From contig CAXAMN010026683.1 in the NCBI GenBank assembly GCA_963970005.1, positions 396,452 to 460,451 of the forward strand: a stretch of 64,000 nt of DNA. The letters run 5' to 3'. This document shows positions 17,994-28,184 of the stretch, in pieces. Within the stretch, counting starts at the first letter, position 1. Each line of letters begins with the position of its first letter. The notes beneath the pieces were generated by a model. It was given only the letters and a program-made list of their open reading frames with translations. It did not search any database and was not told the DNA's origin. Origin of the DNA: Durusdinium trenchii. Taxonomy: Eukaryota > Sar > Dinophyceae > Suessiales > Symbiodiniaceae. A program made the translations under genes and the position numbers.

Positions 17994-18572
17994 CTGTACC
18001 CCACAGGTGTTTGGTGTCACCTTTGTGGTAAAAGACAGACCGCAAACGCGCATGAGTCAGGCAAATGCACCAAATACCTAAATGCCAAAAACACAATCCT
18101 GAAATAGATAGATGATGCTGACCCCCTCCAGTTTCTATGTGCTTTTGTTGTTTGCTTTTTGTTTTGTTTCCTACTTGGGCCGCTTGGCACCGTGCTGCTT
18201 CCCGTGGTGTCCCGGTTCCAACGCACGCAGCGGAGGTGCTTCCTCCGCAGCCCGGACACCTGGACTGGTCAACCGAACGGGGTTTGAATCTCTGTGGCAT
18301 TGAGATGGTTGGGTGGTTTGGGAGGATCTATGGTCTGAGTTAGATGATCAAGACAAGGAGAGTGGGGGGTCCTTGTCTTCAGTTCTTTGCCTGCTTGACG
18401 GAGATGGGCTCGATCTTGGGGAACGAAGCCCACAAGGACAAAGAACAATTCTAAATGGTGGAGCGGGGGTTGCTTAATGGAGAAATCACTCGCAGAGCGA
18501 GTGTGCTGCAGAAACACTTGCTTTATGGTTGATACAGTACTGTTGTATTTTCCCTTTCCTCTCACTTTCTCA
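17994..18572. other. Intergenic; no supported gene
   Basis: No recognisable coding or RNA feature. Confidence 0.45.
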
Positions 18573-18575
18573 CAC

Positions 18576-18623
18576 ACTCTCTCTCTCTCTCTGTTATATA
18601 ATTAAACACACACACACACACCA
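18576..18623. repeat. Microsatellites: (CT)n then (AC)n
   Basis: A (TC)n tract to about 18593 is followed by (AC)8 at 18606-18622. Confidence 0.9.
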
Positions 18624-20212
18624 CATTAAACGAACTAATCCCACTCCACTTTCCCACTTCTTCGCTCCTTCTCTGTGGTCTGCGATTTCCTTCGAAAAGG
18701 AGGATCCGAAGCCTCCCCGAAGCCTCGACAGGTTCTTGGCCCCGAAGCTGGAGACGCGAATCGAGGAGTTGGAAGAGGCCTTGGGCTTGGCGCTGGAGGA
18801 GCCCGTGAAAAAACCTCTCCGATCTTTGTGGCTGCCACAAGGCCCCGATGTTTGTCGGACCGTGTTCAAGCACCATGCTCAAGCACCATGTTCAAGCAGA
18901 GTTTGAGGATGACCAATCTCCAGTATGGGTGCGACAGAATCATTTCCAATACCCCAAGCGTTAGATCCTCCGATGAATCAGACATTTCCCCATTTGCAGG
19001 AGCGATGAAGGCTGGCGGGAACAAGTCGGAGCAAGGCAAAGACACCCTGAAAAGCATCCAAAAAAGCACGTAACTGATTTGGCTGACACTTCTTGATACG
19101 ATCGAACCTCTCTCATGGAGACACAGGGAAGCGAAGAACATCTGTGCATCGGGCCCAAGAGTTTTCTTCAGGTTTCAAGTTGTCGATTGATCGCTTGATG
19201 TCTTCCTCGATTGTTCGCAAAAGCTGCAAGTGGGAAGCAGCTCCCCAAGGACCAGTGTCATCGCTACGCACCATGGAGCATTTTCATGTTAGCTTGACTG
19301 AGGGGTACCAGCAGCATCCCAAAGAAAGGGAGATAGGGAGACGTGGATATGAGGATTGGACAAATCTGTGGCTTGAGTTTGCCCCCCTGGTTGGTTCAGA
19401 ATGGAAGGAGTGAGCAGGCCCGAAGTCTAGCCAGAGATTTTGTCCATCACTCATGTAGCCAGAAGCTGCAAGGCCTTGTCTCCCAGCCCAGGCAACATAC
19501 TGTAAATATGGCATAGTATGGCAAAAAGGAAAAAAGACAAGGAACTGCTTTTTGTCTGAGATGCATTTGAGAGTCTTAGAACATAGAGGCACGTTTTGCA
19601 AAGATCTATGTTCAGGCTGAAAGGTCCTGTCTCAGATTTCCAGATTTCTCCATGTTCGCGCACAGGCACCAATCTTGTGACTCATCGACTCGATAACTCA
19701 GCTGAGAATCCGGTGGACATGCCGCTAGTCCTGGTAGGGTGGAACATGTTGTGAATGGAGAGCAGAACTTCTACAAGTTCCAGTAAGTCTAAGTCTGCCT
19801 TGGAGCTTCGTACGAGTTCTTTGTCACGGGCTAGATGATTTGTTGGCCTAGTCATTGGACTGGCAGAACCAAGACACCTCACCTCACCACACATCTTGAG
19901 AGAAATGATCAATCCAGGGTGACCACGATCGACCCAGGGTGACCAACTTTTTTGTCCACTCGCAGAAGCTGTACTATGTTTGCTAGTACTTGGCTACTCA
20001 TGCACATCATATCACGGTGAGCATGGTAATGTCTTGAATCAGTTTGTGAGTTCTACGCTCTGTAGCTGATGCTCTCACAGAGTCCAATATTCAGTCATCA
20101 GGCTCTGGCGGCTCAGTTCTCCATCCACAAGTCTTTGAACAAAAAGACGGTTCAAGCCAATGCCTGAGTTTGACAGGCAGGTGCCTATCCTCCCTCTGAC
20201 CTCGTGGGCTTG
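18624..20212. other. Intergenic; one weak exon-like segment
   Basis: At about 18710-18830 (+) an open segment reads RFLAPKLETRIEELEEALGL, a coiled-coil-like stretch after an acceptor-like CGACAG. Nothing else stands out in this interval. Confidence 0.35.
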
Positions 20213-20250
20213 CCCAACCTAACCCAACCTAACCCCAACCCATCCAACCC
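20213..20250. repeat. Short CCAACCTAA-type repeat
   Basis: Irregular copies of CCCAACCTAA. Not a telomeric unit. Confidence 0.7.
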
Positions 20251-20820
20251 TTGATCATGAGTAGTTCGGAATTCCTCCCCGTTCCCGCGATGCATCGGCC
20301 GCCATCCGCGGTGTCTTATTTTTTTGGCATCCGCGACTCTCATCCCGTCGCATCCGCTGGCATCCATCGCGTGTGCCAAGGAACCGGCGCCCAGTTTCAC
20401 CCCACTTGGAACGTTTCTGGCCCTGAACCGGGCCGTTGAGGCAGCCAAAAAGGGCGCAGGCGGCCGTGCGACGTCGGGCACCGAGAGCCGAAAGGACCGA
20501 GCCGGGGGTGTCGAAGCGATGGCACCGGAGGGTCCGCACCGGGAGGCTGGAGAGTGCTGGAGAGTGCTGCCTCACTCAAGGGTGCTGGAGAGTGCTGAGT
20601 GGAAGAGCGAGCATGTGACACCCCCAGGATCTGGTTGAATTGGCCAAAGGGCAAAGCCCTTAAAGCCTTAGACACCTAAGTTAACCATCCTCCAACAGGT
20701 CAGAAAAATTCGGCCGGTATAGGGATTTCAACCTAATTAGAGTGGTGTTGCGGCGATAGATGTGGGAACCAAGTTTCGTCTCAGATCCGTTCCAAGATTT
20801 TTGACAGGGGTACATTAAGA
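20251..20820. other. Intergenic; weak exon-like segment and GCTGGAGAGT repeat
   Basis: At 20380-20545 (+) an open stretch reads GTFLALNRAVEAAKKGAGG and could be an exon. At 20545-20600 the 10-mer GCTGGAGAGT recurs three to four times. Confidence 0.35.
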
Positions 20821-20824
20821 CTCA

Positions 20825-20940
20825 AGGTATACACTCCCTGAAACAATCATGCAAGTGGACAATGGCCCCTTGCATGACAGGTTTCCTCTACAAACAGGTG
20901 TTTTCCACTTCCACGTTAGTGACTGGAAGTGAAGTATAGA
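20825..20940. repeat. Dispersed repeat family B, copy 1
   Basis: Shares ordered blocks with 35607-35708: TACACTCCCTG, GTGGA..ATGGCCCC, TTTCCTCTACAAAC, then TTCCA.GTT.GTGACT. It overlaps the end of a 120-codon minus-strand open frame (21177 to 20815) that includes VNGFPMFIYKRDLVAVVLGQ and may be the remnant of a gene or transposon. Confidence 0.6.
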
Positions 20941-21776
20941 TGTTTGTCCAAGGACCACAGCAACAAGGTCCCTCTTGTAGATGAACATTGGGAAACCATT
21001 AACCATTTTTGGTTCCATGTTGGTAGAGGGTACGGAATCCAACCGGATTAAACTTGGGTTTTTGACTCCCAAGCCAAAAAGTCTGAGTTTGAAACTAGTA
21101 GATTCACAGACATGAAGACGTGAAGTAGAGTCGTAGAGATCCCAAGAAGCGAGGATTTTCTCAATGGGCTCTGACAAGGGTGTTTCTCCATGATCCCAGT
21201 AGCTCCTGCCTTGGAAAGATCGTGCTACACTACGAGGTCCTCAATAGGTTGTGTTTCATCAGCGATGAATTCTGAAGTCCGATGACCGAACTTCTTCATC
21301 CATCTCAGCTCCCATATTTGACCGAGCTGAGATCTGAGATCACCGTGAAACATGAGGTTTCACATCAAACTCAACATCTGCTAGCCACCTTACCAATTAA
21401 TCCTACTCTGTCGGAACGCAAGCAGCTTGGCATTTGATGGAATTTGTCAGCCCTCCTCAGCAAAACTCTCAACCCCGTCAGAGAAATGGATCTTGATCTT
21501 GATGAAAACTCATTCAACAGATGCTTCCGCTGGTCTCACCAGCTCGAAACAGACTTCTTCCCTTTCTCTTGCAGGTCTCATTTTGATTGGAGTCTTGTTG
21601 AGTTTTGTTCTGTGCTCAACCGCCCCTTCCGGCGGTTGACTCGTGTAGAGGGCAACCCTGAAGTGGATACCCTCAATGTTTAACAGTATCGAACTCAAGA
21701 GGCAGGTCCTGCAAAAACGACGTCTCCCTCCGTCCCCCCCCCTCAACGAAACCGTTTCACGGTCGTATGCTCGTAA
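20941..21776. other. Intergenic; mostly covered by the family B-linked minus open frame, otherwise empty
   Basis: The minus-strand open frame described with family B covers up to 21177. Beyond that I see no supported feature. Confidence 0.4.
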
Positions 21777-21860
21777 CCGTGGGCGGAGTTCTACTCGAGG
21801 CTGGAGGACGAGGATCCTGAGGTCCGGGCACTGGCCAGCCAGGCGTCGTCTCGTCCGTCG
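21777..21860 (+). CDS. Candidate exon, HEAT/armadillo-like helix
   Basis: Open segment reading AEFYSRLEDEDPEVRALASQ. The LEDEDPEVRALAS pattern resembles one helix of a HEAT repeat. Exact splice sites are uncertain: an AG lies at 21787-21788, and a possible GT follows near 21858. The same frame stays open to 22472 but becomes low-complexity. Confidence 0.3.
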
Positions 21861-22282
21861 GGGTATCCTCTGGGGGGGGAGAGAGCGAACGAATGGAGGA
21901 GAACGGGAGGTGGTGTGGCTTCCGGTGGAGGCGGGTCTTTCTGTGTATTTTCTTTTTCTTTTTCTGGTTCATGGGGGAAAGACGGAGACGGAAGGAGGGA
22001 CGTCGGTGGAGGGAAAGCGTTCCGCTTTCTGCGGCTTCATCAGGGGTGGATGAGGCGAAGCGGCGAAGCTCCGGGTGGCGCATCCAAAGTGGGAATCATT
22101 GACGCCGCACTAGGTCTAAGGAGCGGAATTCTTCCTCCCAGGAAGTTCACAAAACAGTTCATCATCAGAGATAGGTTCCGCTCGTTGCAGCTCTACCCAA
22201 CTTTTCTCACATCTGGAGCTTGGAGGGAACTTTCAGGGTTCCATCACCTGAACCAATCAACTGCGCAACGCCTTTTTCCCAG

Positions 22283-22400
22283 GCGACTGGTGTCATGGGC
22301 TCCACGGTGGCGGACGTGGAACGCCTGGCACCGTTGCTGGAGGCGGAGCTCCACCGGCGGAAGACGGGGCGGACCACCGGACCACCTGGACGTGCTGTTT
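22283..22400 (+). CDS. Candidate exon of unidentified gene
   Basis: A strong acceptor (CCTTTTTCCCAG, AG at 22281-22282) is followed by an open segment reading VMGSTVADVERLAPLLEAEL and then HRRKTGRTTGPPG. The downstream boundary is not clear. It may belong with the HEAT-like segment 400 bases upstream and with an open segment at 22528-22734 (MARVRRGTTPQRWKPMELLP), but the join cannot be confirmed by eye. Confidence 0.35.
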
Positions 22401-22739
22401 CGGCAGGAGCCAGATGTGGCGCCACACCAGACAGTAGGGCTGAAGGTTTGGAGGATTCTGGATGATCCTTGACGATGTCAGATGGTTCCTTTTGTTCAGT
22501 GCTTGCAGTGAAAGATTGAAGAGAAGCATGGCCCGAGTAAGAAGAGGAACTACCCCTCAACGTTGGAAGCCAATGGAGCTTCTTCCCATGTGTGATCCAT
22601 ATGCAGCGGAGCAGTTTGTGGATGAACTGTTCATGAACTGCGCAGGACAAGAACTGGCCGGGGCACCTAGCGGGTACCAAGCTATGCAGCTATGGCTTGA
22701 AAGGCGTCGACCCGTCTTAAAAATTTATAATTGAACATC

Positions 22740-23184
22740 GAGCTTTATAAACCACGTGTTCTACCAGCATTTGGTTGGCCTATGTGAACATCTCAAGAGA
22801 TCGGAGCAAATGGTGAAGTCTTGAGGCGAGTGGTGAAGGGCTGCATCGATGCTCTGGAGCAAATCTCCGGAGGCGCTGGGGAGAGGTGATCCAGTGGGAG
22901 GGGTGCTGGTCTCTGGCTTCATCTCTGGCGCTGGATGCCTAGAACCCATTTGACGGGTGGTCTAAAATAGAGGTCACTCAGAACCTTTGGTGTGTTTGGT
23001 GTCTCTTCCAGTCTAGAAAACCCACGGTAGAACCGCCGACGCGCAGGTGATGGAGTGCGGTACAAGTGTGGACGACCGGACACGAAGGAGCGAATGTCTG
23101 GGAGCGAGAGCTGCAGGGGGGAAGGGGCGGAGACAGCTGAAGATGGTGGTTGGATGAAATCTCTTCTTTCTGCGATGGCCGTTA
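22740..23184. other. Intergenic; no supported gene
   Basis: Only the minus-strand extension of the family A open frame (to 22919) is present; no domain. Confidence 0.4.
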
Positions 23185-23249
23185 CAGTGGTTTCAGAGTA
23201 GATGGCACAGACCCTAATGTCCTCTAGATGGGGTTCCACATGAATCACC
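23185..23249 (-). repeat. Dispersed repeat family A, copy 1
   Basis: Nucleotide blocks TTTCAGAGTAGATGG and CTAGATGGGG are shared with 36478-36549. On the minus strand it reads IHVEPHLEDIRVCAIYSETT, alongside VDMDPHLRDILGWTGTIYSE in the other copy. Conservation at the peptide level suggests a coding origin, probably a transposon or multigene family. No known family recognised. Confidence 0.6.
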
Positions 23250-24207
23250 TTTTGAGGATTGTCATCTGAAGTGAAGGGTGTCTTGCCAACGCTCTTTGTA
23301 CTCTGAAAACTCTGTAGTAAACACGCAGGCAGACACCTTGAATGGCAAGGCTCCCCAAAGCAGGTTGCGTGAAATCAAAGGTTGATGAGATCAGATTCCC
23401 ATGTGGCTGACTGGTTGTCCCACCTAGTGCCAAGGGAAGCAAGTTGAGAACCCAGATGGCTGAATTGTGGGTCAACCATTGGGCTTTTGGACATGTTCAT
23501 ACATCCAAATCATTTGACAAACACCTGATTGGCGTGCTGAACAAACCAAGCCTTCGGCTTTGGTGCACCCATTGTTGACAGATTCTGTCGTCACCCTGCA
23601 CCACTGCTCCACCCGAACCCTTTTGAGCTTCCAAGAGACAAGGCTCCGGCCCAAATCCAAGTCAAAATCTACCAGACCAATCCCTCCTGTTTGCGACCTT
23701 GTGACGCCTTCTGTTTGCATGTAAGACAATTGTAGGACGGACTACATTCACGCAGTAGGTGGCCATGTCCTCCACGTAGTCGCCAGGAGAATAGTCGCCG
23801 GACGTAAGCTGCCCCCACAAGACCTGGATGGGGGGAGAGAGGGGGGTTGACCTTCTCTGTCAGTCGATGTTGAAACAGATTCTGGCTTTGTGCTGTATGA
23901 GCTTCGCACATGGCAAAGATCTACTTCATGGCAGACGGACCTGGTCCAGTTTCCACTGGTCACTGGTCACTCTCCTGTCTCAAGCGATTTGGCTTGGGGA
24001 GTATCTCAAGTCCGAAGACATTCTTTTTAAAGACATTTGGGGCTATATGGAAGACCATGTTCAGTTTACAGTCCAAGAAGGTGAACAGGTGTTCCGGGGT
24101 CAAACGTATCTTTGGGCAATTCTGGCAAGTTCCTAGGCCAACAGCCTGGTGGTAAGGCGCCTTCCCTGTGTCTTGGGAAGAGCAAGAACCAGCGAATTCG
24201 CAGATGA
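23250..24207. other. Intergenic; no supported gene
   Basis: No recognisable feature on either strand. Confidence 0.45.
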
Positions 24208-24381
24208 CGCCAGGCTTCTTTAGCTTCATTTGCTATTGCGAACCACGGTTCTCCCTTTGGACTTCTCCCACCGCCGGATCCCGAACCAAACCGCCGCGCC
24301 GATTTCCAAGCTTTCCTGCGCCACACCGGCGCCCAAGAGAAAAGATTGGGCGCCAAGCAGCTGGGGGCTTTGGAAGACTGA
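24208..24381 (+). CDS. Candidate terminal exon
   Basis: Open to a TGA at 24379-24381. The second half reads DPEPNRRADFQAFLRHTGAQ then EKRLGAKQLGALED, with a charged helical composition typical of real protein. The start is uncertain; an acceptor-like CCAG lies near 24210. Competing minus-strand open frames exist. Confidence 0.3.
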   Translation, partial: RQASLASFAIANHGSPFGLLPPPDPEPNRRADFQAFLRHTGAQEKRLGAKQLGALED

Positions 24382-25224
24382 CCACTTGGCTTTTCACCTC
24401 AGCCAGCCAACAGAGCACCTCAGCCAGCACCTCAGCCCAGTTCAGTTCGTGAGAGCAGAGCACCGCCAAAAATCTCTTGAAGCACTTCGCCGGACTCGAT
24501 GGCGTAGCCATGACCCTGTCTTTGGCGAAGGAGGTGCGTTTGGGCTTGTGGGGATGACGTCAAAACATGGTTGCAGGAGGATTTCTTCTTCCTGCTTGGA
24601 ACATCAACCACCGATATCAACCAACAAAGACTTGAACAGACTTGAACCATTATCTTTGAAACTGGGAGGCCTCCATTCCATTGGTCGATTCAAAGAGTGA
24701 GGTGAATCTCAGGTGCAAAACTGAAGACTCGTGAACAACAGAGAGTTCTTTCCCTTGGAGTCTTGGAACAACAACGGGGCGTTCTCAGTATGATGAAAAG
24801 ACCTTCTGAGGCCCCTGATCCTTCGCTATCCACCTTCTGTCATACATTCTGATTTCCCCTTGTTCAGCATTTACAAATCCTATTCAGCGTGGGACTCTTG
24901 AATCCGTCTGAGGTGTTCATGAGGTGTATGACTTGATGACTTGATTGGTGGAACAGACGCTTCAGAACAGCGTGTTTCATGGGTGTTGTGGGCCTCGCGG
25001 CGCACCACAGCTGTTTGACCGTCACCACAGCGTGGCGCCTCTTGACACCACGGCGACCTTGTCTCGTCGGGTTGAGGTAAGCACTGCCAGTTAGAACTCA
25101 TTTCCTCATATGGGCCCATGTATGAAAAGTTTCCCACATCGACCAGTCTACCTCTTAGGCCAGGGCGTCTCCCTCTTAAAAGACACTCAGGGCGTCTCCA
25201 CTCGTTCTCCCCCAGCCGCAGCAG
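24382..25224. other. Intergenic; no supported gene
   Basis: No recognisable coding, RNA or repeat feature. Confidence 0.45.
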
Positions 25225-25315
25225 GTTTAGTGAGCTTCGAATGGTTCTTCAGATTGAGATCGCCCAGGCGCAGCTTGCAGCTGGCTTCGGCGGGGGAGGG
25301 GACGGGTGGGCCTGA
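25225..25315 (+). CDS. Candidate exon upstream of 25386
   Basis: After a CCCCCAGCCGCAG acceptor-like tract, an open segment reads RFSELRMVLQIEIAQAQLAA followed by a Gly-rich end. It may donate at a GTGGGC near 25306 into the segment that starts at 25386. Confidence 0.3.
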
Positions 25316-25385
25316 CGGACAGGCACCTCGGGTTGACAAAGTGAGGCGGCCTCTTCTGGGTCTTCTTTTTAGATTTTTTTCGCAG

Positions 25386-25505
25386 GCAAAGTGTTTGGAC
25401 GGACGGCAGCTCCAAATTGAAGGATCCACCTTGCCACTTGCAGAGGAGCAGAAAAAGGAATTCAATGAATTCTTCTTCTCTTTCACTGACTTTGCTCACT
25501 TCTAA
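25386..25505 (+). CDS. Candidate terminal exon with strong acceptor
   Basis: A long pyrimidine tract ending TTTTTTTCGCAG (AG at 25384-25385) precedes an open segment that reads AKCLDGRQLQIEGSTLPLAE and EEQKKEFNEFFFSFTDFAHF and stops at TAA 25503-25505. This is one of the better splice signals in the window. The protein family is not recognised. Confidence 0.4.
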   Translation, partial: AKCLDGRQLQIEGSTLPLAEEQKKEFNEFFFSFTDFAHF

Positions 25506-27344
25506 CCAGTGTTTTCTGCAGTGGTGATACCGATGGTCAGTTCTGAGAACCGCAGTGCCCTGCTCGTCCCCGGGTGCCCTACCAGGTTGAGGCACAGTGG
25601 GAAGCTCAGCCACTGGCGCCAGTGGAGCTGCGTCGGATATTTTCATGACTCCAATGAAGGGCAGTTTGAGCCGCCCCAAATGACCAGAACTCGTCATGGG
25701 GTCGCAGGAAATCGCGGAAATTCCCGGGAGGTCTGTTCTGCCCAGATTGCAGTGAAATAAATGACCAGACATCAACCATTTGCGAAGGTGTTGTCTTGTC
25801 GGCCTCCCTGCGGGGTTGAAGGTGTTGTCTTGTCGATCTGAAGATTCATTTGTCGAAGCGGGGATTGGTGTGATGCAACAAAAACATCCTACGCTCCATT
25901 TCAGAAGCTTGTATATAGACCCCCAAATAGACAGAAAAGTAGATCCCCACTCAAAATGGTATTGGAAACCGTGCCACTATCTATTTGGGGATCACTCTAA
26001 ATGGATCCCGACACGTGCTTGGCATTGCTTGTGCATTGCTTGTGCCCGACCTAAGGGGATGGACACCAAGTTCGGTGGCCGATTGGAGAGGGATCTATTT
26101 GGAGGTCTATCTCGAGAAGGCCGAGAGCGGTGAAGCATAATCTCGAGAAGGCATCCTTCGGTTTGTTTTTTCCACCTCAATGTCTTCCTAAAGACAAACC
26201 GAGAGGTGAAGCATGTCGTCCACCTCGCTTTTTCTGCTAAAAGAGGAAGGCATTTTTCGGTGGTCGGCAGGACGGTGGTGGCGACTTTCCCTCTTTAGTC
26301 ACAATCAACGATTGAGATTTCAAGTGTGTAATTGTGTAGTTACTGTAGTTTGAGAGGGATTCACAGATAGTCTTCTGACCCATTCCTATCCAGATCTTCG
26401 AAACAGGTCAAAAAGAGGAAGATCAAATGCTGCCCCTGCCGACGTCTCTCAGCAGCACTTGGGTCACGCGTGCGTGCTGGCGCTTAGCGCCACCCTAAGC
26501 CACCTCTCTGTTGCTTCGGCTGTTTGGAACCATCCAGCAATGGATGAAACGTCCTCCACACATGCAATAGCTGCGATGCCTCTTGTTACTAGTAGCAATA
26601 GCTGCCGGGTTCCGAGTAGCTTCTTGCCCCAGAACTCGGAACTGACAGATGTCTTGACTTGATCCCAAGGACAACCATCCATGATGCAAGAATTACTAAG
26701 ACATTTGCAATATTGCTTGCATCACCTACAGTCAAACTTGTCCAACCAGTTCGAGTTTATCATGGAATTGGTGGCCCTTTCCAAAAACGTTGAATGTCAA
26801 AGGGATTCAAGAGCAAAAAAGCACACCCCAGCTAAAGCTACTTGCTAAGCAATGCTAACGTGTCATGCATTCAAACGACCAAAAGACATGCCGCCGGGTG
26901 GATGTTTTGTCATCAGGAGTACCCTTCTGAGAAGAGGCTTTGTCAGACAGAGCAAGACCCAATTTCATGGTCATGGTTGAATAGGGAAGACCCTGTTGAC
27001 TCAATCTCCATCAACCGCTGTTGATTTGTCTTATGAAGTTTCATGCCTTAACACAGATTTCTAGTGAGTTATCCCTCGATTAACTAGCAAAACTGACAGA
27101 TCACCTTATTTTAAGAGGAATCCTCTTGCCACCACGGGTTCAACCGATGTTCACTGTCAGGTCAGACCGGAAAACGATGACCGCTCTGGTCGTTCCGAGA
27201 TCGACTGTGAGCGAGTGGAGCTGAGGCAAGAACCAAAACAAGCAACGGAAGGCGCGCACCGGCATCGAAGATGAAGCTCGAACCATGCCGGCGGACTCAG
27301 ATAGGAGTGAGGAACCCGCAAGGCGTCACAACGGCTTGAATTTG
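25506..27344. other. Intergenic; imperfect inverted repeat at 25916-25994
   Basis: Arms GACCCCCAAATAGACAG (about 25917-25933) and CTATCTATTTGGGGATC (about 25977-25993) are inverted, with a spacer of about 43 bases. Otherwise nothing supportable is seen. Confidence 0.45.
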
Positions 27345-27365
27345 AACACACACACACACACACAC
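27345..27365. repeat. (AC)10 microsatellite
   Basis: Perfect AC tract. Confidence 0.95.
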
Positions 27366-28001
27366 GGCTTGATGTCATCGCGGAGAAGATCAAATCTGGA
27401 ATCTCAGAAAGGAGAACATCTGAAACCTCAAGAAGGACGTTGATGGAATAGGTCGGGTGCGTCCCATGAAACCCCTTGATTTTGATCCTTTCCAAAGAAA
27501 ACCTGAGCACATCAACAAAAACTCGATTAGTCCGCCTCGCGCTGCCGGGGGACCGACACCGACACCTAGCGGTGCAGTTGGCGGTAGGAGCGAAGCCGGA
27601 GTGAATCCATACCATCGTCTATGCATACCATGCATGAGACGAAGGATACCATAAATGCCATACATATCCACATGAACGGGAGAAGCTTCGAAGCTTCTTG
27701 TGTCTTCAGCTGCTGCTTAAACCGATCTCCCATTTTTTTGGGGCTTTGTCAACCTACTTGGGGCTCAAATGGCTCCTTTGTCCAAAGAAAAAGCCCTCGA
27801 TCCACCGCAGAGAAGATCTCTCTGCCTCGCTCGCTCCTGCCGCTCGTCGATTCGCCGTTGCCTCGCTGGCTCTCGCCGCCACGTGGGCTCGCCCTTAGGC
27901 GATGGCGCGTGCTGAACAAAGAAGGCTTCCTGCAGGCGGGTCGTTTGGGGGGGAACCGCCAGAGTGGGGAAGCGGTTGGAACATGAGGAGGTCTGAAGAA
28001 C

Positions 28002-28184
28002 ATGGGACTGGTTTCTTTCGGTCCGATCACTTGGGAGACGGAGCCTCCGAGCGACACTGTGCGCATGCAGTTGGCACCCCGAATGGGCGTCCGTGTGTTG
28101 GCGTTCGCCCAGGCGCTCTTCTACTTGGAATACGACAAGAAGCGGCGGCGGAAGGGCGACCAGCCCGGGAGTCCCTGTGGTTCG
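28002..28184 (+). CDS. Candidate exon of unidentified gene
   Basis: Open from an ATG, reading MGLVSFGPITWETEPPSDTV, MQLAPRMGVRVLAFAQALFY and LEYDKKRRRKGDQPGSPCG, and ending at a donor-like GTGTGG (28185). The mix of hydrophobic and basic residues looks like real protein. Neighbouring sequence at 27820-27900 (+) reads as an Ala-rich, signal-like segment and could be an upstream exon. Confidence 0.35.

Noticed and set aside
20213..20250. Interstitial telomere-like repeat
   Set aside because: Units are CCCAACCTAA-like and irregular, not the TTTAGGG type expected for dinoflagellates.
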